Shown one piece after another: positions 10,124 to 20,901 of a DNA stretch of 64,000 bases. A model generated the notes under the pieces. It ran no database searches, was not told where the DNA came from, and saw only the letters and a program-made list of their open reading frames with translations. A program made the position numbers and the translations under genes. Numbering within the stretch: the stretch's first letter is position 1; the number at the start of each line of letters is the position of its first letter. This DNA is from Orientallactaga sibirica. Lineage: Eukaryota; Chordata; Mammalia; Rodentia; Dipodidae. The stretch is taken from NCBI GenBank assembly GCA_036365145.1, contig JAEOAD010000240.1:1674001-1738000 (forward strand), in the 5' to 3' direction.

Positions 10124-10290
10124 GCCGGGTGTGGTGGCGCACGCCTTTAATCCCAGCACTTGGGAGGCAGAGGTAGGAGGATTGCCGAGAGTGCGAGGCC
10201 ACCCTGAGACTACATAGTTAATTCCAGGTCAGCCTGGACCAGAGTGAGACCCTACCTCGAAAAACCAAAAAAAAAAAAAAAAAAAAAAAA
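10124..10290 (+). mobile_element. young B1 SINE
   Basis: GCCGGGTGTGGTGGCGCACG start, full B1 body, and an A tail of about 24 bases to 10290. A target duplication CCACAAGTACT brackets it (10113-10123 and 10292-10302). The low divergence and long tail suggest recent insertion. Confidence 0.96.
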
Positions 10291-10304
10291 CCCACAAGTA
10301 CTAC

Positions 10305-10882
10305 AAACCAAGATGACAGATTAAGACTCAGTCTTCTGTCAACAATGTGGAGAGTTCATAGAAAGAGCCATGCTGAGGACATGGCTAAGCTTTGCATGCT
10401 GGAGTAGAGCACAGATGTTGAACAGGAGGTTCTGAACAGAGCTAGTGTACTGTGGTGTCAGAACAGGTAGCAAGGCTAGCTCACTGCACAGAGATGTCTG
10501 GCTTTTCAAGCTGACCCTTAATTGATTTTTCTAAATCACAATAAAATCAGGATTTGACCCTAACTAGTAGAATGAGCAGAGAAATTTGGGGACAATTGTG
10601 CCTGGTACTTAGCTCATTTCTCTTCATCAGAAATGCAGTTGAATATATGTTACTGAATTAAACTCTACCCTGCTCTTTAAATTTCTCTACTACTCACTGT
10701 TTGCATCAACCTCATATTATTGTGACTTCTTACTGGCAGCCACATGATTCCATGTCTGACTTCCCTGCAATGATATGCCAACTTCCCAAACCAAACCAAA
10801 CCTCTCCTGTTGAAAAAAAACAAGTTTGTTCTTCAACCAACTCTTTGATATTTTGTTTGTCCAGTTGTAAAGACTAATATTA
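10305..10882. other. intron, no recognised feature
   Basis: Unique-looking intron between the two B1 elements; no coding signal. Confidence 0.5.
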
Positions 10883-10899
10883 ATAACTTCTAGAAGTTT

Positions 10900-11105
10900 T
10901 TAAAAATTTTTATTATATTTATTTATTATACTTTTTATTTTTATTATTATTATTATTATTTATTTATTTATTATACTTTGTTTTTTCAAGGTTGGGTCCC
11001 ATTCTAGCCCAGGATGACCTAGAATTCACTACATAGTCTCAGGGTGGTCTTCCTATCTCTGCCTCCCAACTGCTGGCATTAAAGGCATGTGCCACCACGC
11101 CCGGC
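10900..11105 (-). mobile_element. B1 SINE with long A/T-rich tail
   Basis: The left part 10900-10985 is TTTATTATA-rich tail sequence, then CAAGGTTGGGTCCCATTC and the rc B1 body, ending CCACCACGCCCGGC. A perfect 17-base target duplication TAACTTCTAGAAGTTTT lies at 10883-10899 and 11106-11122; it contains the palindrome AACTTCTAGAAGTT. Confidence 0.95.
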
Positions 11106-11122
11106 TAACTTCTAGAAGTTTT

Positions 11123-13827
11123 ATATACATTTTCTTGAGAACATTGGTTCTCTCTGTTCTCTATTTAGATGGTTCTTCTTATTTGTTCTTCGTGGCCTGC
11201 TAAGCTTTTTGGAAGGGGATCATACATTCTTTTTTTCTCAATTTGCATCCAGCATGCTTTGACAAATGCTAGTGACTTATCAATTTCTCTATGGATGATG
11301 GTCCATCCAGTAGTTTGCACATAGTAAATGAGTGTATGTTGCTGGAAACCCAGGTCCCAAAGAGTTCAATTGGATACATGGTCTTTTTAAGACTGAAGAT
11401 ACAAATTTCTATTAAATGTTGATGTGCACAAACTGGTGTCTTCTAAACGTAAGTCAGAATTATAGAGTGGAAGGAAATGCAAAGATCATTTGTTCAGCTT
11501 GAGTTCCACAGAAAGAGGACAGAAGCATGTACACAGCTGTTTTTATTAAAGATCATTTCCAGAGAGCAGAAATGAGGCACAATGCAAAATAGAATACACC
11601 ATCAACAATCCATCTTCAGAAAACCTGACAACTTGCATGGGTGAGGAAGCAGGTCTGCTACTGTTTTCTACAGATCAAAAGCAGTTATTCTCTCACATCT
11701 TCTGCTAGTTCATGAGTAGGTATCAACATCACAGAGGCCTGGCTCTCAGCATCAGCTGAAACTCCCCAAGGCAGAAGATACAAAATACATAGCATGGACC
11801 TGAGGTACAGGGACATTGTGTTGGGCTCAAATGATGTTGGGTATAGGCTGTGCAAAGTTGTTCATTGCTTCCACCAGTGGAAGTAGAGATGGATGGGGAC
11901 AAAAATTTGAAAGGGTGAAAGAGCCATCATATACCAGACAAGTCATAATACATCTGTGAGCATTTATGACTCCTACTCTGACACTAGAGTTCAGACATCC
12001 ACTATACTTAACATATCATAGACCCAGTGAAGTGTTACGTTCAGGAGGGCTTCCTGGCGCTTACCTGATTTTTTTCTACTTAATGGTGAAAATATTGCAA
12101 AACCAAAGAATAGATTCAGTTCCATGAATACAGAATCTGAAGGAAAGAAACACCCATTAATATTAAACTTCTAGACATATGTGTTTGCTAATAGCCTAAA
12201 ATTGTTCCAACATAGAAGTCTCCCAAAGCTTGGATCAAAACCTTTAAGCAAAGAGCTTCTCCAAGTCCATGGCCCAACTTGTGCAATTTTGGGAAAGAAT
12301 ATGGTAAATGTTTCTTCCCACATTCAGGTGGTATTGTTAAGCAGTGTACTTAAGTATTCTTTATGTCTGCATCTCTGAATGCACATGCATCACAGCTCTG
12401 ACATGACTTGACTGAGAAGCGTTATCAGAATGAAGATGGTTCCACAGAAAGGTTGATTAACTCTAATTCAAGATGATAAGTGTTCCCCTCATTGCAAAGA
12501 ATCACAGCAAAACATACTGTGTTGAAATTGTTCATATCTTTTAAAAGGACATTTTCTTATAATTAAGAGAAAGAATACAAATATGCTGTGTTTTTAAACT
12601 TAATTTTTGAATATCTGATTTTGTTACAAAAGTTTATACTCAAAATCCTAAAGTCTGTTTCCTTAACAGAACAAAATGCTAGGGATAATGGTTATGTCAG
12701 TGTTCATGAATACAAGCTTTGTTATAACAGGTATTCCAGTTCTAGCAGCACTGCTTTTCCTGAGACTCATGCATTTTTCATTGTCTAGTCCACCTGGATT
12801 TAATGTGGATAAGATGTCCTTTTACATGCACAAAGAAGATGAAAATGTGTATCAGAACTTTCTCTCCATTTATAGGGACTATGTATCTTATGTTAGAACA
12901 AAGGCATCTGGTATGCTATTCTGTATAATGTATGAATAACCAATAGCTTACTGTGCAAAATTTTACCCATCACCAACTTTAGATCATTTTTTCAAGATAT
13001 CACCTTACCAGTCTTGCTCAGAAATGCACCAGAAAGTAGCTTATTAATCTCAAGGTCTAAATGGGAGATGGAATGTGGTAAAAACAAGGCTGTGTGTGTC
13101 TTTCAGTGCAAGTATTATTTCAAGGTAAGAAAAGCAGCGATCTTGAAAATCTTCCAAACTTGATTTATTTCATGTACAGATATTAGATAATTCATACATT
13201 CATTCTTTGTTAATTGAACAATATTTCTACCCAGCTGTCCTCAAGAAACATAGAAATGATTAAATTTCTTTGTTTTCAGTAGCTCATGAGATACACAATA
13301 AAGTATGTATAGAAATAGGAACAAAGATGAGGACATTAACTCTGCTTTCATAATCTAGGAATAGCCAATGGGAAGTCATGTATTTCAGGCTAGTAAAGAC
13401 ACCACAGATTGACTGGAATGGCTACTTGGTAAAACAGGAAGGATAGGATGACAAGCCAATAGGATAGGTTTCTGTGTAACATGTCACTAAATAGATTTGT
13501 CCTGTGCTACTGTAGAATAAGAGAATTTGATGAAACACAGATAGCAGAGTGGCAACATGTAGACATTTAGGGTTTTTATATTTTTATTTTTTTTTACTTA
13601 TTTATCCTGTTTTGATGACTGTAGTAACTAAGCTACAATGGCTTTACTATCTAGCCCCTTCATTCCAAAAAGGATTCATGAACTAATCTGATAAACTGTT
13701 CCCCATACAACTTCCTGTTCCACATGTCATATTCATTAACATGACCTACAAAATCATAATTTGCATTCTCAATAAAATTATACCAACAGTGACTGAATGA
13801 TATGGCCACTAATTTAAAAAGTAAATT
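11123..13827. other. 2.7 kb intron with no recognised repeat or gene
   Basis: The longest stretch in intron 1 without a recognised repeat. Frames of 65-90 codons occur (12181-12378, 12588-12939, 13660-13932) but show no family likeness and no codon structure, and the last one overlaps a SINE. Old diverged repeats cannot be excluded. Confidence 0.5.
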
Positions 13828-14042
13828 GGGCCAGAAAGATGGCTTAGTGGTTAAGGTGCTTGCCTGCAAAGCCAAATGACCCAGGTTTGATTCCCAAGGA
13901 CCTATGTATGCCAGATACGCAAGATGGTGCATATATATGGAGTGGATTTGCAGTGGATGGAGGGCCTGGTGTGCTCATATCCTCCCACCCTTCCCTCTTT
14001 CTCTCAAATAGATAAATAAAAATAAGAAAAATATTTTTAACA
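13828..14042 (+). mobile_element. B2-like tRNA SINE
   Basis: GGGCCAGAAAGATGGCTTAG head, AAGCCAAATGACCCAGGTTT, GGTGCATATATATGGAG, CTCCCACCCTTCCCTC, and an AATAGATAAATAAAAATAAG tail. Confidence 0.92.
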
Positions 14043-14334
14043 AGAGTAATTAAACACAGTAGACTTTTTTTTTCTTTGGCCAAAGAAATAAGCTTGTGTC
14101 ACTCTTATTGAAAGGCACACATTACAGTTATCTTGGTGAGATAGTTTTTGTCAGTCAGTCTGAGTAGCTGAGTTATTTTTGTACTTCTGAAAAAATATCT
14201 CCTTAGGTTAGCTCTATGCTTTATCACTGTATGAGAGTTAAAAATACTTTTGGCAGCATAATGGTGGTATACCACAATAATTCTGAAGCTATAGTTGTAT
14301 CACCTATTTTCTATCTAAACTCTGCCCAATATAG

Positions 14335-14520
14335 CCACTGAAAAGAGTCACTCTGTGACCTTAGATGGGCTGCTTAATTTCTTTGTGTATCAGCTACTTA
14401 TCTACAAAAAGAAACAATAACAACATCTGCCTAATAAGGTTATTTTGATGACTATATAAGATAATGTGATAAGTTTAATCGCAGTGCTTAATAAATATGC
14501 ATTATTGACACTTCCCTTTA
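14335..14520 (-). mobile_element. MIR SINE (ancient)
   Basis: CTCTGTGACCTTAGATGGGC, CTTAATTTCTTTGTGTATCA, CTACTTATCTACAAAAAG, AATAAGGTTATTTTGATGAC and GCTTAATAAATATGCATTAT follow the rc MIR consensus block by block. Confidence 0.85.
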
Positions 14521-15231
14521 AATTTTTCATTTCCCATTTTATGCTACATTATTGGTGAAGTCAGTTCCAAAATTTGGTTTAATAGCCTTCCAATGACAAG
14601 GATGTCTTATTCATCTGCATATCTGTATGTAACATATGAAAGGCCTTGTTAAAATATGTTGATACATATTCATAAGATAAATTAAAACTCTATTCTCTTA
14701 TGTGAGTATTCTTTAATCTTGTATGGTTTGATTTTATTCTGGATGGTGCTAAGGTTTTGATTGTCATGGTTATAACTTAAACTATAGGAACTATGAGGTC
14801 ATAGCAGTAATTTGTACCTTCTTTGCCAAGGAGACAAATTTCATATTCAGCATTCTTTGATGCATAAAGCTTCAGAAACAGCTGTTTAATAAACTAGCTG
14901 AAACTCTACTCATATTTCGTTCTCTTAATGATATAAGTTACTAGGCAAATAATCAAGAACTAGCCAATGATAGGATACTCTTAATCTACGGTAAATTAAT
15001 GTTGAAATCTTTTTCAGAATCCTTATTTTGACTATCATAGTTAGGATTATGTTACATGGTGATTGGATCAAACATCTTCAAAGATGTCCTCAAATTCAAC
15101 ATCTTTTGTTTCTCACCACTCTCAATCTGCATAGTCATTACTAACCATAGTGCCTTTGAAACCTTGGTTTCCATGAGCTCCTGCCGTCCACACTCAACCA
15201 AAACTGCTCTTTTAAAGGCTGACAGCAGGAG
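14521..15231. other. intron, no recognised feature
   Basis: AT-rich unique intron. Overlapping short frames on both strands at 15052-15259 are chance. Confidence 0.5.
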
Positions 15232-15244
15232 CAAATCACCTTTT

Positions 15245-15476
15245 TTTTCTTTTTTTTAAAAATTTATTATTTATTTATTTATTTGCCAGCAGAGAGAGAG
15301 AGAGAAGAGAGGCAGAAAAAGAGAGAATTGGCATGCCAGAGCCTCTAGCCACTGCAAACGAACTCCAGATGCATGTGTCCTTTATGCATCTGGTTACGTG
15401 GGTCCTGGAGAATTGAACCAGGATCCTTTGGCTTCACAGGCAAACGCCTTAACTGCTAAACCATTTCTCCAGCCCC
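15245..15476 (-). mobile_element. B2-like tRNA SINE
   Basis: ATTTATTTATTTATTTG tail side, GAATTGGCATGCCAGAGCC, CATCTGGTTACGTGGGTCC, and the rc head AAACCATTTCTCCAGCCC. Perfect 13-base target duplication CAAATCACCTTTT (15232-15244 and 15477-15489). Confidence 0.95.
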
Positions 15477-15711
15477 CAAATCACCTTTTGAAAGTCCTCT
15501 TTGTTGTACCCTGTAAGTAACATTCCATATGATAGTTTCCTCCAAGAATAGCTTTTTTTACTTGCTTTTCTTGACAACAAGGCCTGGCACCAAGCCTTCC
15601 TCATAGCCATAAAGCCCATTCTAGTTCCAGTAATATGACTCTTCTCTCTGTAACACACAACCTTGTGATTGTCCAAAGCCTTCTAATTACCTTTTCTGTT
15701 CAGTTGCTTTA

Positions 15712-15943
15712 TTTTGTTTTGTTTTGTGGTACTACGGATTGAACTTAAGGCCTTATGCATGACATCTGAGCACTACGTCACTGAGCTATTTTTCATGTTC
15801 TTTTTTAAAACTTTTCTTCAGACAGTTGCACAGGTTGGCCTTAGACTTACCTTGTATCTTAGGAAGGCCTTGAACTTGCAATCCTCCTGCTTCAGCCTCC
15901 CTTCAGCCTGGGTTACCAGACTATGCCATCAGTCCTGGATACC
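15712..15943 (-). mobile_element. ID-related plus B1-related SINE sequence
   Basis: Left half ACTACGGATTGAACTTAAGG to CACTACGTCACTGAGCTA is the rc of an ID (tRNA-Ala-derived) element. The right half, CAGGTTGGCCTTAGACTTAC to CCTCCTGCTTCAGCCTCCC, is rc B1-like. On the minus strand the order is B1 then ID, the same as at 57548-57757. Confidence 0.7.
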
Positions 15944-16369
15944 CCTCTTTTCTTCAGGTCTCTCTTCTTGGTGATAATGACATTTCTAGTACTTTAACCA
16001 TCACTAATCCCTGGGCTGAACTCCCTATCCAAGCAAGGTCGCATGTATTTAATACTGCTGAACCAGGAAGTTCACCTGGCAGCTCAAATTCAAAATGCCT
16101 AAAATATTGTTTTTCTACCATACCAACTCCTTATCATAATTTTTTTGTCAGTGAACAAAACACTTCCTTTAGATAGTATTAACCTTTGAATTATAGAGTA
16201 TTTCACTTTTCACTTTGGTTTGGTTTATTATTGGAACTTTTGAAGCTATTTTGAATGAGATATTTTCCTAAATCCTTTCTCATCCAGTTTGCTATTCATA
16301 CATAGAAAAGCTACTGAGTTTGTGTGTTGATTTCTGCATTGTTAAAAGTAGTTATTTGGGTTTAAGAGT
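15944..16369. other. intron, no recognised feature
   Basis: No clear repeat; it may include the start of the inverted L1 fragment that becomes recognisable after about 16370. Confidence 0.4.
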
Positions 16370-16662
16370 TTTCTAGTGGTGTTGATAGTTTCTTTTAAGT
16401 GTAAGATATCATGTCACTAAAAATAGGGATAGATAGTTTGACTTCTTCTTTTCCTAATTACATCACTTTTATTTCTTTTTGTTGTTCTTATAGTTCTAGC
16501 TAAAAGATTTGAGCACTATATTGGCTAAGAATATAGAGAGTGGATTCCCTTGTCAGGTTGTAAGTTGATTGTAGTATAGTTTTGTCACATATAATCTTTA
16601 CTGTGTTTGTATATTCTGTTTGACTTTAGTTTTTCATGAGGGGATGTTGAACTTTGGAAAAT
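16370..16662 (-). mobile_element. inverted 5' segment of an old L1
   Basis: Reads like the rc of L1 ORF2 reverse-transcriptase-region sequence (TTATAGTTCTAGCTAAAAG, GAGTGGATTCCCTTGTC, CATGAGGGGATGTTGAACTT). It abuts + strand L1 sequence at about 16663, the arrangement left by twin priming. Confidence 0.6.
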
Positions 16663-18225
16663 TTCAATATGCTAAAGAACATTAGATGGTGGAAGATTTT
16701 CCATGCTCATATATTAACAGAATTAATAATGTGAAAATAACTAGATAACTGAAAGCAGTTTAAAGAGTCAATGCAATGCCATCAAAATTCAATGACATTC
16801 TTCGCAGAACTAAAAAAAAATCCTAAAATTCTTTCAGAAACATGGAAGACTCCAAATAGCCAAAGCAATCTTGAGCAATAAGAGTAATATTATAGGTATC
16901 AGAATACCTAATTTTAAATCTTTCTATAGAGTGAAAAAGGCAGTATGTTCCTGGCACTAAAATAGACATGTAAAACTGCAAAATAGACTTAAAGGAAGCA
17001 GAAATAAAAACACATACCTATGCCACCTAATTGTTGACAAAGGTGTCAAAAACATACATTGAAAAAAGATAACCACTTTAAGAAATGATTCTGGGAAAAC
17101 TGAATAGCCACATATAGAAGAATGAAATTAGATTCATATATTTTACTCAGAACAAGGATCAACTCAAAGTGGATCAAAAGCTTTAATGTAAAACTCAAAA
17201 TCCTGAAACTATTAGGGGAAAACAAACAAAACACTTCACAATATAAGCATAGGCAAGAAAATTCTGAAAAGAACTGAAGTAGCACAGAAAATAACACGAA
17301 GACTTCATAAATGGGAGTCCATAACATTAAAAAGCTTCTGCACAACAACAACAAAAAAATTAGTAGAGTGAAGAAACAGGCAACAGAATGGGAGAGAATC
17401 CTTAACAACTATACTATAGACAGGGACTAATATCTATAATATGTGAAGAACTACAAAGATTAAGGCTGGAAAGATGGCTTAGTGGTTAAGGTGCTTGCCT
17501 GCAAAGCCAAAGAACCTGGGTTCTATTCCCCAGTACCCATATGAAGTCAGATGCAGTGGCGCAAGCATCTGGAGTTTCAATGCAGCAGCTAGAGGCCCTG
17601 TGCACCCATTCTCTTTCTCCCCACTCCTTGCAAATAAATAAAATTACTTTTAGAAAGAACTACAAAGATTAAATACCAAAGAAGTCTTCCAATCAATAAA
17701 TAAACTAGTGCATTAAAAAGTTCTCAAAAATAAATACATATGGACAAAAAATAAAAAATTTTAAAGTATTCAACATCTTTAGCTATCAGGGAAATACAAA
17801 CCAAAACTACCTTGTGACTTCCCCAGTCAGAATGACTATTGTGAAGAAAACTAACAAATGCTGGCAGGAAATAAGAGAAATCCTCATTTTCTGCTCATGG
17901 GAATGTACAGTTGAACAGCCACTATAGAAATCAGTTTATCAAAAAAATGAACAGTAGAACTACCATATGAACCAAATATACCACTCCACAAGGTACAAAA
18001 AATTTTTAAGTTTACCAGAAATAATTGCACAATCATCTTTATTTCTGCATGTCCACAGCAGCTAAGAAAGGGAACCTCAATGCCTACCAACAGTTGAATA
18101 GATAAAGTAAATGTAGTAAATGTACACAATGGAATTTTATTTAGCCATAAAGAAAATGTACCTAATAAAAATACTACAATGAAACCTATTACTAAAACTT
18201 TTTTGAAAAAATTGAGTTAATTCTA
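16663..18225 (+). mobile_element. old 5'-truncated L1, ORF2 3' half
   Basis: Degenerate + strand ORF2: ATGCCATCAAAATTCAATG, CCAAAGCAATCTTGAGCAA, CAATTGTTGACAAAGG-like, AATGGGAGAGAATCCTT, AACCAAAACTACCTTGTGA, GGAATTTTATTTAGCCATAA. Many stops. A SINE interrupts it at 17464-17654. The 120-codon minus frame at 17046-17408 is the antisense of this L1. Confidence 0.8.
17464..17654 (+). mobile_element. B2-like tRNA SINE inserted in old L1
   Basis: GGCTGGAAAGATGGCTTAGT head to CAAATAAATAAAATTAC tail. Perfect 18-base target duplication AAGAACTACAAAGATTAA (17446-17463 and 17655-17672). Confidence 0.96.
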
Positions 18226-18272
18226 ATTCATATCTTCTTGTACCTTTCCTTGTGGATGGTAATTTTTTTTTC

Positions 18273-18345
18273 TTTTGTGCTACTGGGGATTGAACCCAAG
18301 GCCTTGTGCATGCTAACAGTCTACCACCGAGCTACATCCTTAACC
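18273..18345 (-). mobile_element. ID element (tRNA-Ala-derived SINE)
   Basis: GCTACTGGGGATTGAACCC to CTACCACCGAGCTACATCC is the rc of an ID head with recognisable A and B box positions. It is followed by a T run at 18352-18364. Confidence 0.8.
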
Positions 18346-18369
18346 TCGTTACTTTTTTTTTTTTTAAAT

Positions 18370-19111
18370 CATCTTTACATTCTTGTAAACTGGTTGTTGT
18401 TGCCTGTCCTTTCCCCAGACTGTGTTTTAATCCTGTAGGTACACTGAAAAACATTGTATAAGCTTCACAGTTTGACTCTCAGTCTGATGCAGACAGAAAA
18501 GGTTTAAAGTTAAAAGCAATAATTATAGTACAATGAGATAAAAGTACAGGATGAGAGGAGCAGGAGGTAAAGCTGGTTTTTGGAGTAGAGTGAACACATT
18601 CAGGATACTGTTTCAGTTCTCTGTTGCTACACCATCACTGAGAAGCTGTCTGCTCTTCAGTACATCTCACAGATCTTCAGGTTGTACAGAAGTCTCTTAG
18701 GATGCTCCATGTTTGTTACATGAGGCATGAGAATCCTCACTCAGATGTTTGGCATTGAGTTTTAGCAGAGGCAGCAGTGGCTGGGCTTCTCTTTCCATTT
18801 GCTAGGGATTTTCAATATGCTGTAGTATATTACAGGCCTCTGTACCTGGAAGTTATTTCCTAAGACAGTACAACAGACATTACATGCCCTTCCTTCTCCT
18901 ATACTCCAAGTCATTAGGCAAGGCCCAAGATCAGCTTATTCCTAAAAAAGAACTAGCCAGCATATGCTCTATAAGGAGCAGCATAAAGTAAAGGGCATGT
19001 TGGCAGATATATGTGCATGTTATCTATCATAGCTCTATCATAGCTTATAGCTCATTGCATTCTATAGGGAGCTATTGTAAGATTTTAAGCAGCACATTGA
19101 CATATTAAACA
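18370..19111. other. intron, no recognised feature
   Basis: A possible very old minus-strand LTR fragment at 18610-18700 (CAGTTCTCTGTTGCTACACC, a MaLR-end-like wording), too weak to call. Otherwise unique. Confidence 0.4.
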
Positions 19112-19131
19112 TTATATATATATATATATAT
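19112..19131. repeat. (AT)n microsatellite
   Basis: Uninterrupted AT dinucleotides directly at the tail side of the next B1. Confidence 0.9.
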
Positions 19132-19270
19132 GGTGTTGTAGGATCTCGCCTTAGCCCCCTGTTGACCTGGAATTCACTCTGTAGTCTCAGGGTGGCCTTG
19201 AACTCACAGTGATCCTCCTACCTCTGCCTCCCAACTGCAGGGACTAAAGGTTTGAGCCACCACACCTGGC
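19132..19270 (-). mobile_element. B1 SINE
   Basis: GACCTGGAATTCACTCTGTA, CAGTGATCCTCCTACCTCTG and CCACCACACCTGGC, the rc B1 body. Its tail has become an AT repeat. Confidence 0.9.
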
Positions 19271-19276
19271 TATATA

Positions 19277-19283
<7 letters not shown>

Positions 19284-19332
<49 letters not shown>
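19284..19332. repeat. (GT)n microsatellite
   Basis: About 24 uninterrupted GT units between a B1 and a SINE. The poly-Cys-Val frame across it is an artefact. Confidence 0.97.
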
Positions 19333-19334
<2 letters not shown>

Positions 19335-19534
19335 ATATTTATTATTTATTTATTAGAGACAGAGAGAGAGAGAGGGAGAGAGAATGGCTGTGCCAGGGCC
19401 TCTAGCCACTGCAAACGAACTCCAGATGCATGCACCACCATGTGCATCTGGCTTACGTGGGACCTGGAGAATCAAACCTGGTTCCTTAGGCTTCATAGGC
19501 ATGTGCCTTAATTGCTAAGCCATCTCCCCAGACC
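19333..19534 (-). mobile_element. B2-like tRNA SINE
   Basis: ATTTATTATTTATTTATTAG tail side, GGCTGTGCCAGGGCCTCTAG, CATCTGGCTTACGTGGGACC, and rc head CTAAGCCATCTCCCCAGACC. Confidence 0.93.
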
Positions 19535-20454
19535 TGATTTTTTTTTTTAAGAGATTGAATTCCGTGGTATGGATCAGTACCTAAAAATAAGTTAACTTCA
19601 GGAAAGTGTTCTCTAGGGCCCACAATGTTTGCCACAATGTTTTTCTCCTTATGGAAGGAAACATGACATGTGACTTAGACTTTCCTGTTTTCAAATAAAA
19701 ATATTATTAAAGTATTTCCCAAGACTCTGCTCCTTCAAGAATAAAGTAAATTCATATCTGCCATGGGGAATGAAATAATGTAACACCACAAATCCTTTAC
19801 CTAAAGCTTTCTTTCTATAACTACTACTGTGTGTTTATTTTATATTGATGTTTCTATAAATAAGTAAGAAAAGTCAGAAGAGACTCTCAGAGGGCCAAAG
19901 TGCTTTCTGCTTCTGGGTCGGAGCATGTGTGTTTACATATGACCAGAAAACTTGTGTAGGTGTTTCATTGCTATGGAAACTGAATGCTTTGACTCTTATC
20001 TCCAGTCCCTACTTCAGAGACCTACAAAGGCACTGACTATGAGAAGGCAATGAAAGCTTCAGTAACGATCATTTTGATGTTAGGTAGTTGTAACTTGGGG
20101 AGAAGAGAACAGAAACCAAATGTTTATTAAATCTTCTCAGAGAAAATAAAGACAGGAGTCTGGCAGGAGTCTAGGGTACACAAAGGTGGTTCTTCTGGAG
20201 CTCTGGAGGTTTGAACAGCCCTTTCACCTGCATGCTTGTAGGTCTGTGAAGCAATAAGTCTCCCTTTACTGGTTTATGTACCTGCAAGTGAGGCTGGATT
20301 ATGTTTACTCCTGGCCAGTGCTAATGCATGCTCTCAGTATCACTAAACACTTACCTAACAATGTGGTGAGCATCAAGAGAATGGTCACTTTCCTCCACAG
20401 TACCCAGAGTACAGGGACTAGAGCTAGGTTCCTATGGAGGGACTTTATTTCACG
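19535..20454. other. intron upstream of exon 2, no recognised repeat
   Basis: Unique-looking sequence; the 98-codon frame at 20276-20572 has no family likeness. Confidence 0.5.
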
Positions 20455-20600
20455 TCTAGGTTTTGCCCTTTCATTATCTGTTCTGTATGCAAATTGCTTA
20501 ACTATGTTAACCTTTAATTTCTACCTCTATAAAAAAATCAAAAACTGTGCTTTCCTTATAGGATTTCTTTGATGGATTACAATACATAGTTATTTCCTTC
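20455..20600 (-). mobile_element. possible MIR SINE
   Basis: CAAATTGCTTAACTATGTTA, CCTTTAATTTCTACCTCTAT, AAAAATC and a TAGGATTTCTTTGATGGATT block fit the rc MIR order, with low similarity. Confidence 0.5.
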
Positions 20601-20683
20601 TAGTCAGTATGCTGAATGACTGATAGATTTAATTGCTAAAAAGAGAGAGAGAGATTTAACTGCTATTGTTTTAATGAAACTTT

Positions 20684-20719
20684 CTGCTAATTGTTTCTGT
20701 GTTTCTCTTCATTTTTCAG
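20684..20719 (+). promoter_or_regulatory. SLC35F1: branch point, pyrimidine tract and 3' splice site of SLC35F1 exon 2
   Basis: CTGCTAAT places a good branch-point candidate (CTAAT, branch A at 20690) 30 bases before the exon. It is followed by a T-rich tract (TTGTTTCTGTGTTTCTCTTC, then ATTTTTCAG) with no intervening AG before the acceptor at 20718-20719. Spacing and tract are those of an ordinary strong U2-type acceptor. Confidence 0.85.
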
Positions 20720-20895
20720 GGAGATGCTAATCTCTGTGGCTCTGGGACAAGTGTTATCTCTCCTTGTTTGTGGAATTGGCTTGACCAGCAAGTACCTAGC
20801 AGAAGATTTTCATGCCAACACACCAGTCTTCCAGAGTTTCCTCAATTATATCCTTCTCTTCTTGGTCTATACTACAACCCTTGCTGTCAGACAGG
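20720..20895 (+). CDS. SLC35F1: SLC35F1 internal coding exon (exon 2)
   Basis: Partial gene: one internal exon of the solute carrier 35 family member F1, a polytopic membrane protein of the drug/metabolite transporter superfamily whose substrate is not settled. Seen: after the acceptor AG at 20718-20719, one base finishes a split codon (Arg in the human protein), then 58 full codons run from [15 protein letters not shown] (a hydrophobic segment, transmembrane helix 1) through the loop [19 protein letters not shown] to a second hydrophobic stretch [18 protein letters not shown] and end at RQ plus the first base of a Gly codon. The donor is CAGG|GTAAGC. Acceptor phase is 2 and donor phase 1, so the exon is not a multiple of three (176 bases) and skipping it would shift the frame. 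The match to human SLC35F1 is from memory and near identical; SLC35F2 is the closest alternative, but the [11 protein letters not shown] wording favours F1. The open frame continues past the donor to a stop near 21027, which would only matter if the intron were retained. No start codon is claimed. Confidence 0.95.
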
Positions 20896-20901
20896 GTAAG
20901 C
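20894..20901 (+). promoter_or_regulatory. SLC35F1: 5' splice site of SLC35F1 exon 2
   Basis: The exon ends ...CAGG and the intron starts GTAAGC at 20896, a near-consensus U2-type donor. Cutting here keeps the Gly codon after RQ split in phase 1, as expected if exon 3 begins with the rest of that codon. Confidence 0.85.

Larger units (their letters stand above)
1..20719 (+). other. SLC35F1: SLC35F1 intron 1 (3' part)
   Basis: All sequence before the exon 2 acceptor. Exon 1 of this gene encodes the cytoplasmic N-terminus and lies outside the window; the human intron 1 is also very long. No internal exon, promoter or RNA gene was found in it; repeats are listed separately. Confidence 0.85.

Noticed and set aside
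12588..12939. Overlapping 66 and 87-codon plus-strand frames
   Set aside because: No family likeness, no splice context and a chance-level length in AT-rich intron.
17046..17408. 120-codon minus-strand frame, hydrophobic
   Set aside because: Antisense of an A-rich L1 ORF2 segment; the Leu/Phe/Ile richness comes from A/T composition, not membrane protein coding.
20276..20572. 98-codon plus-strand frame shortly before exon 2
   Set aside because: Considered as an alternative exon, but it ends in a MIR-like stretch and shows no likeness to SLC35F proteins.
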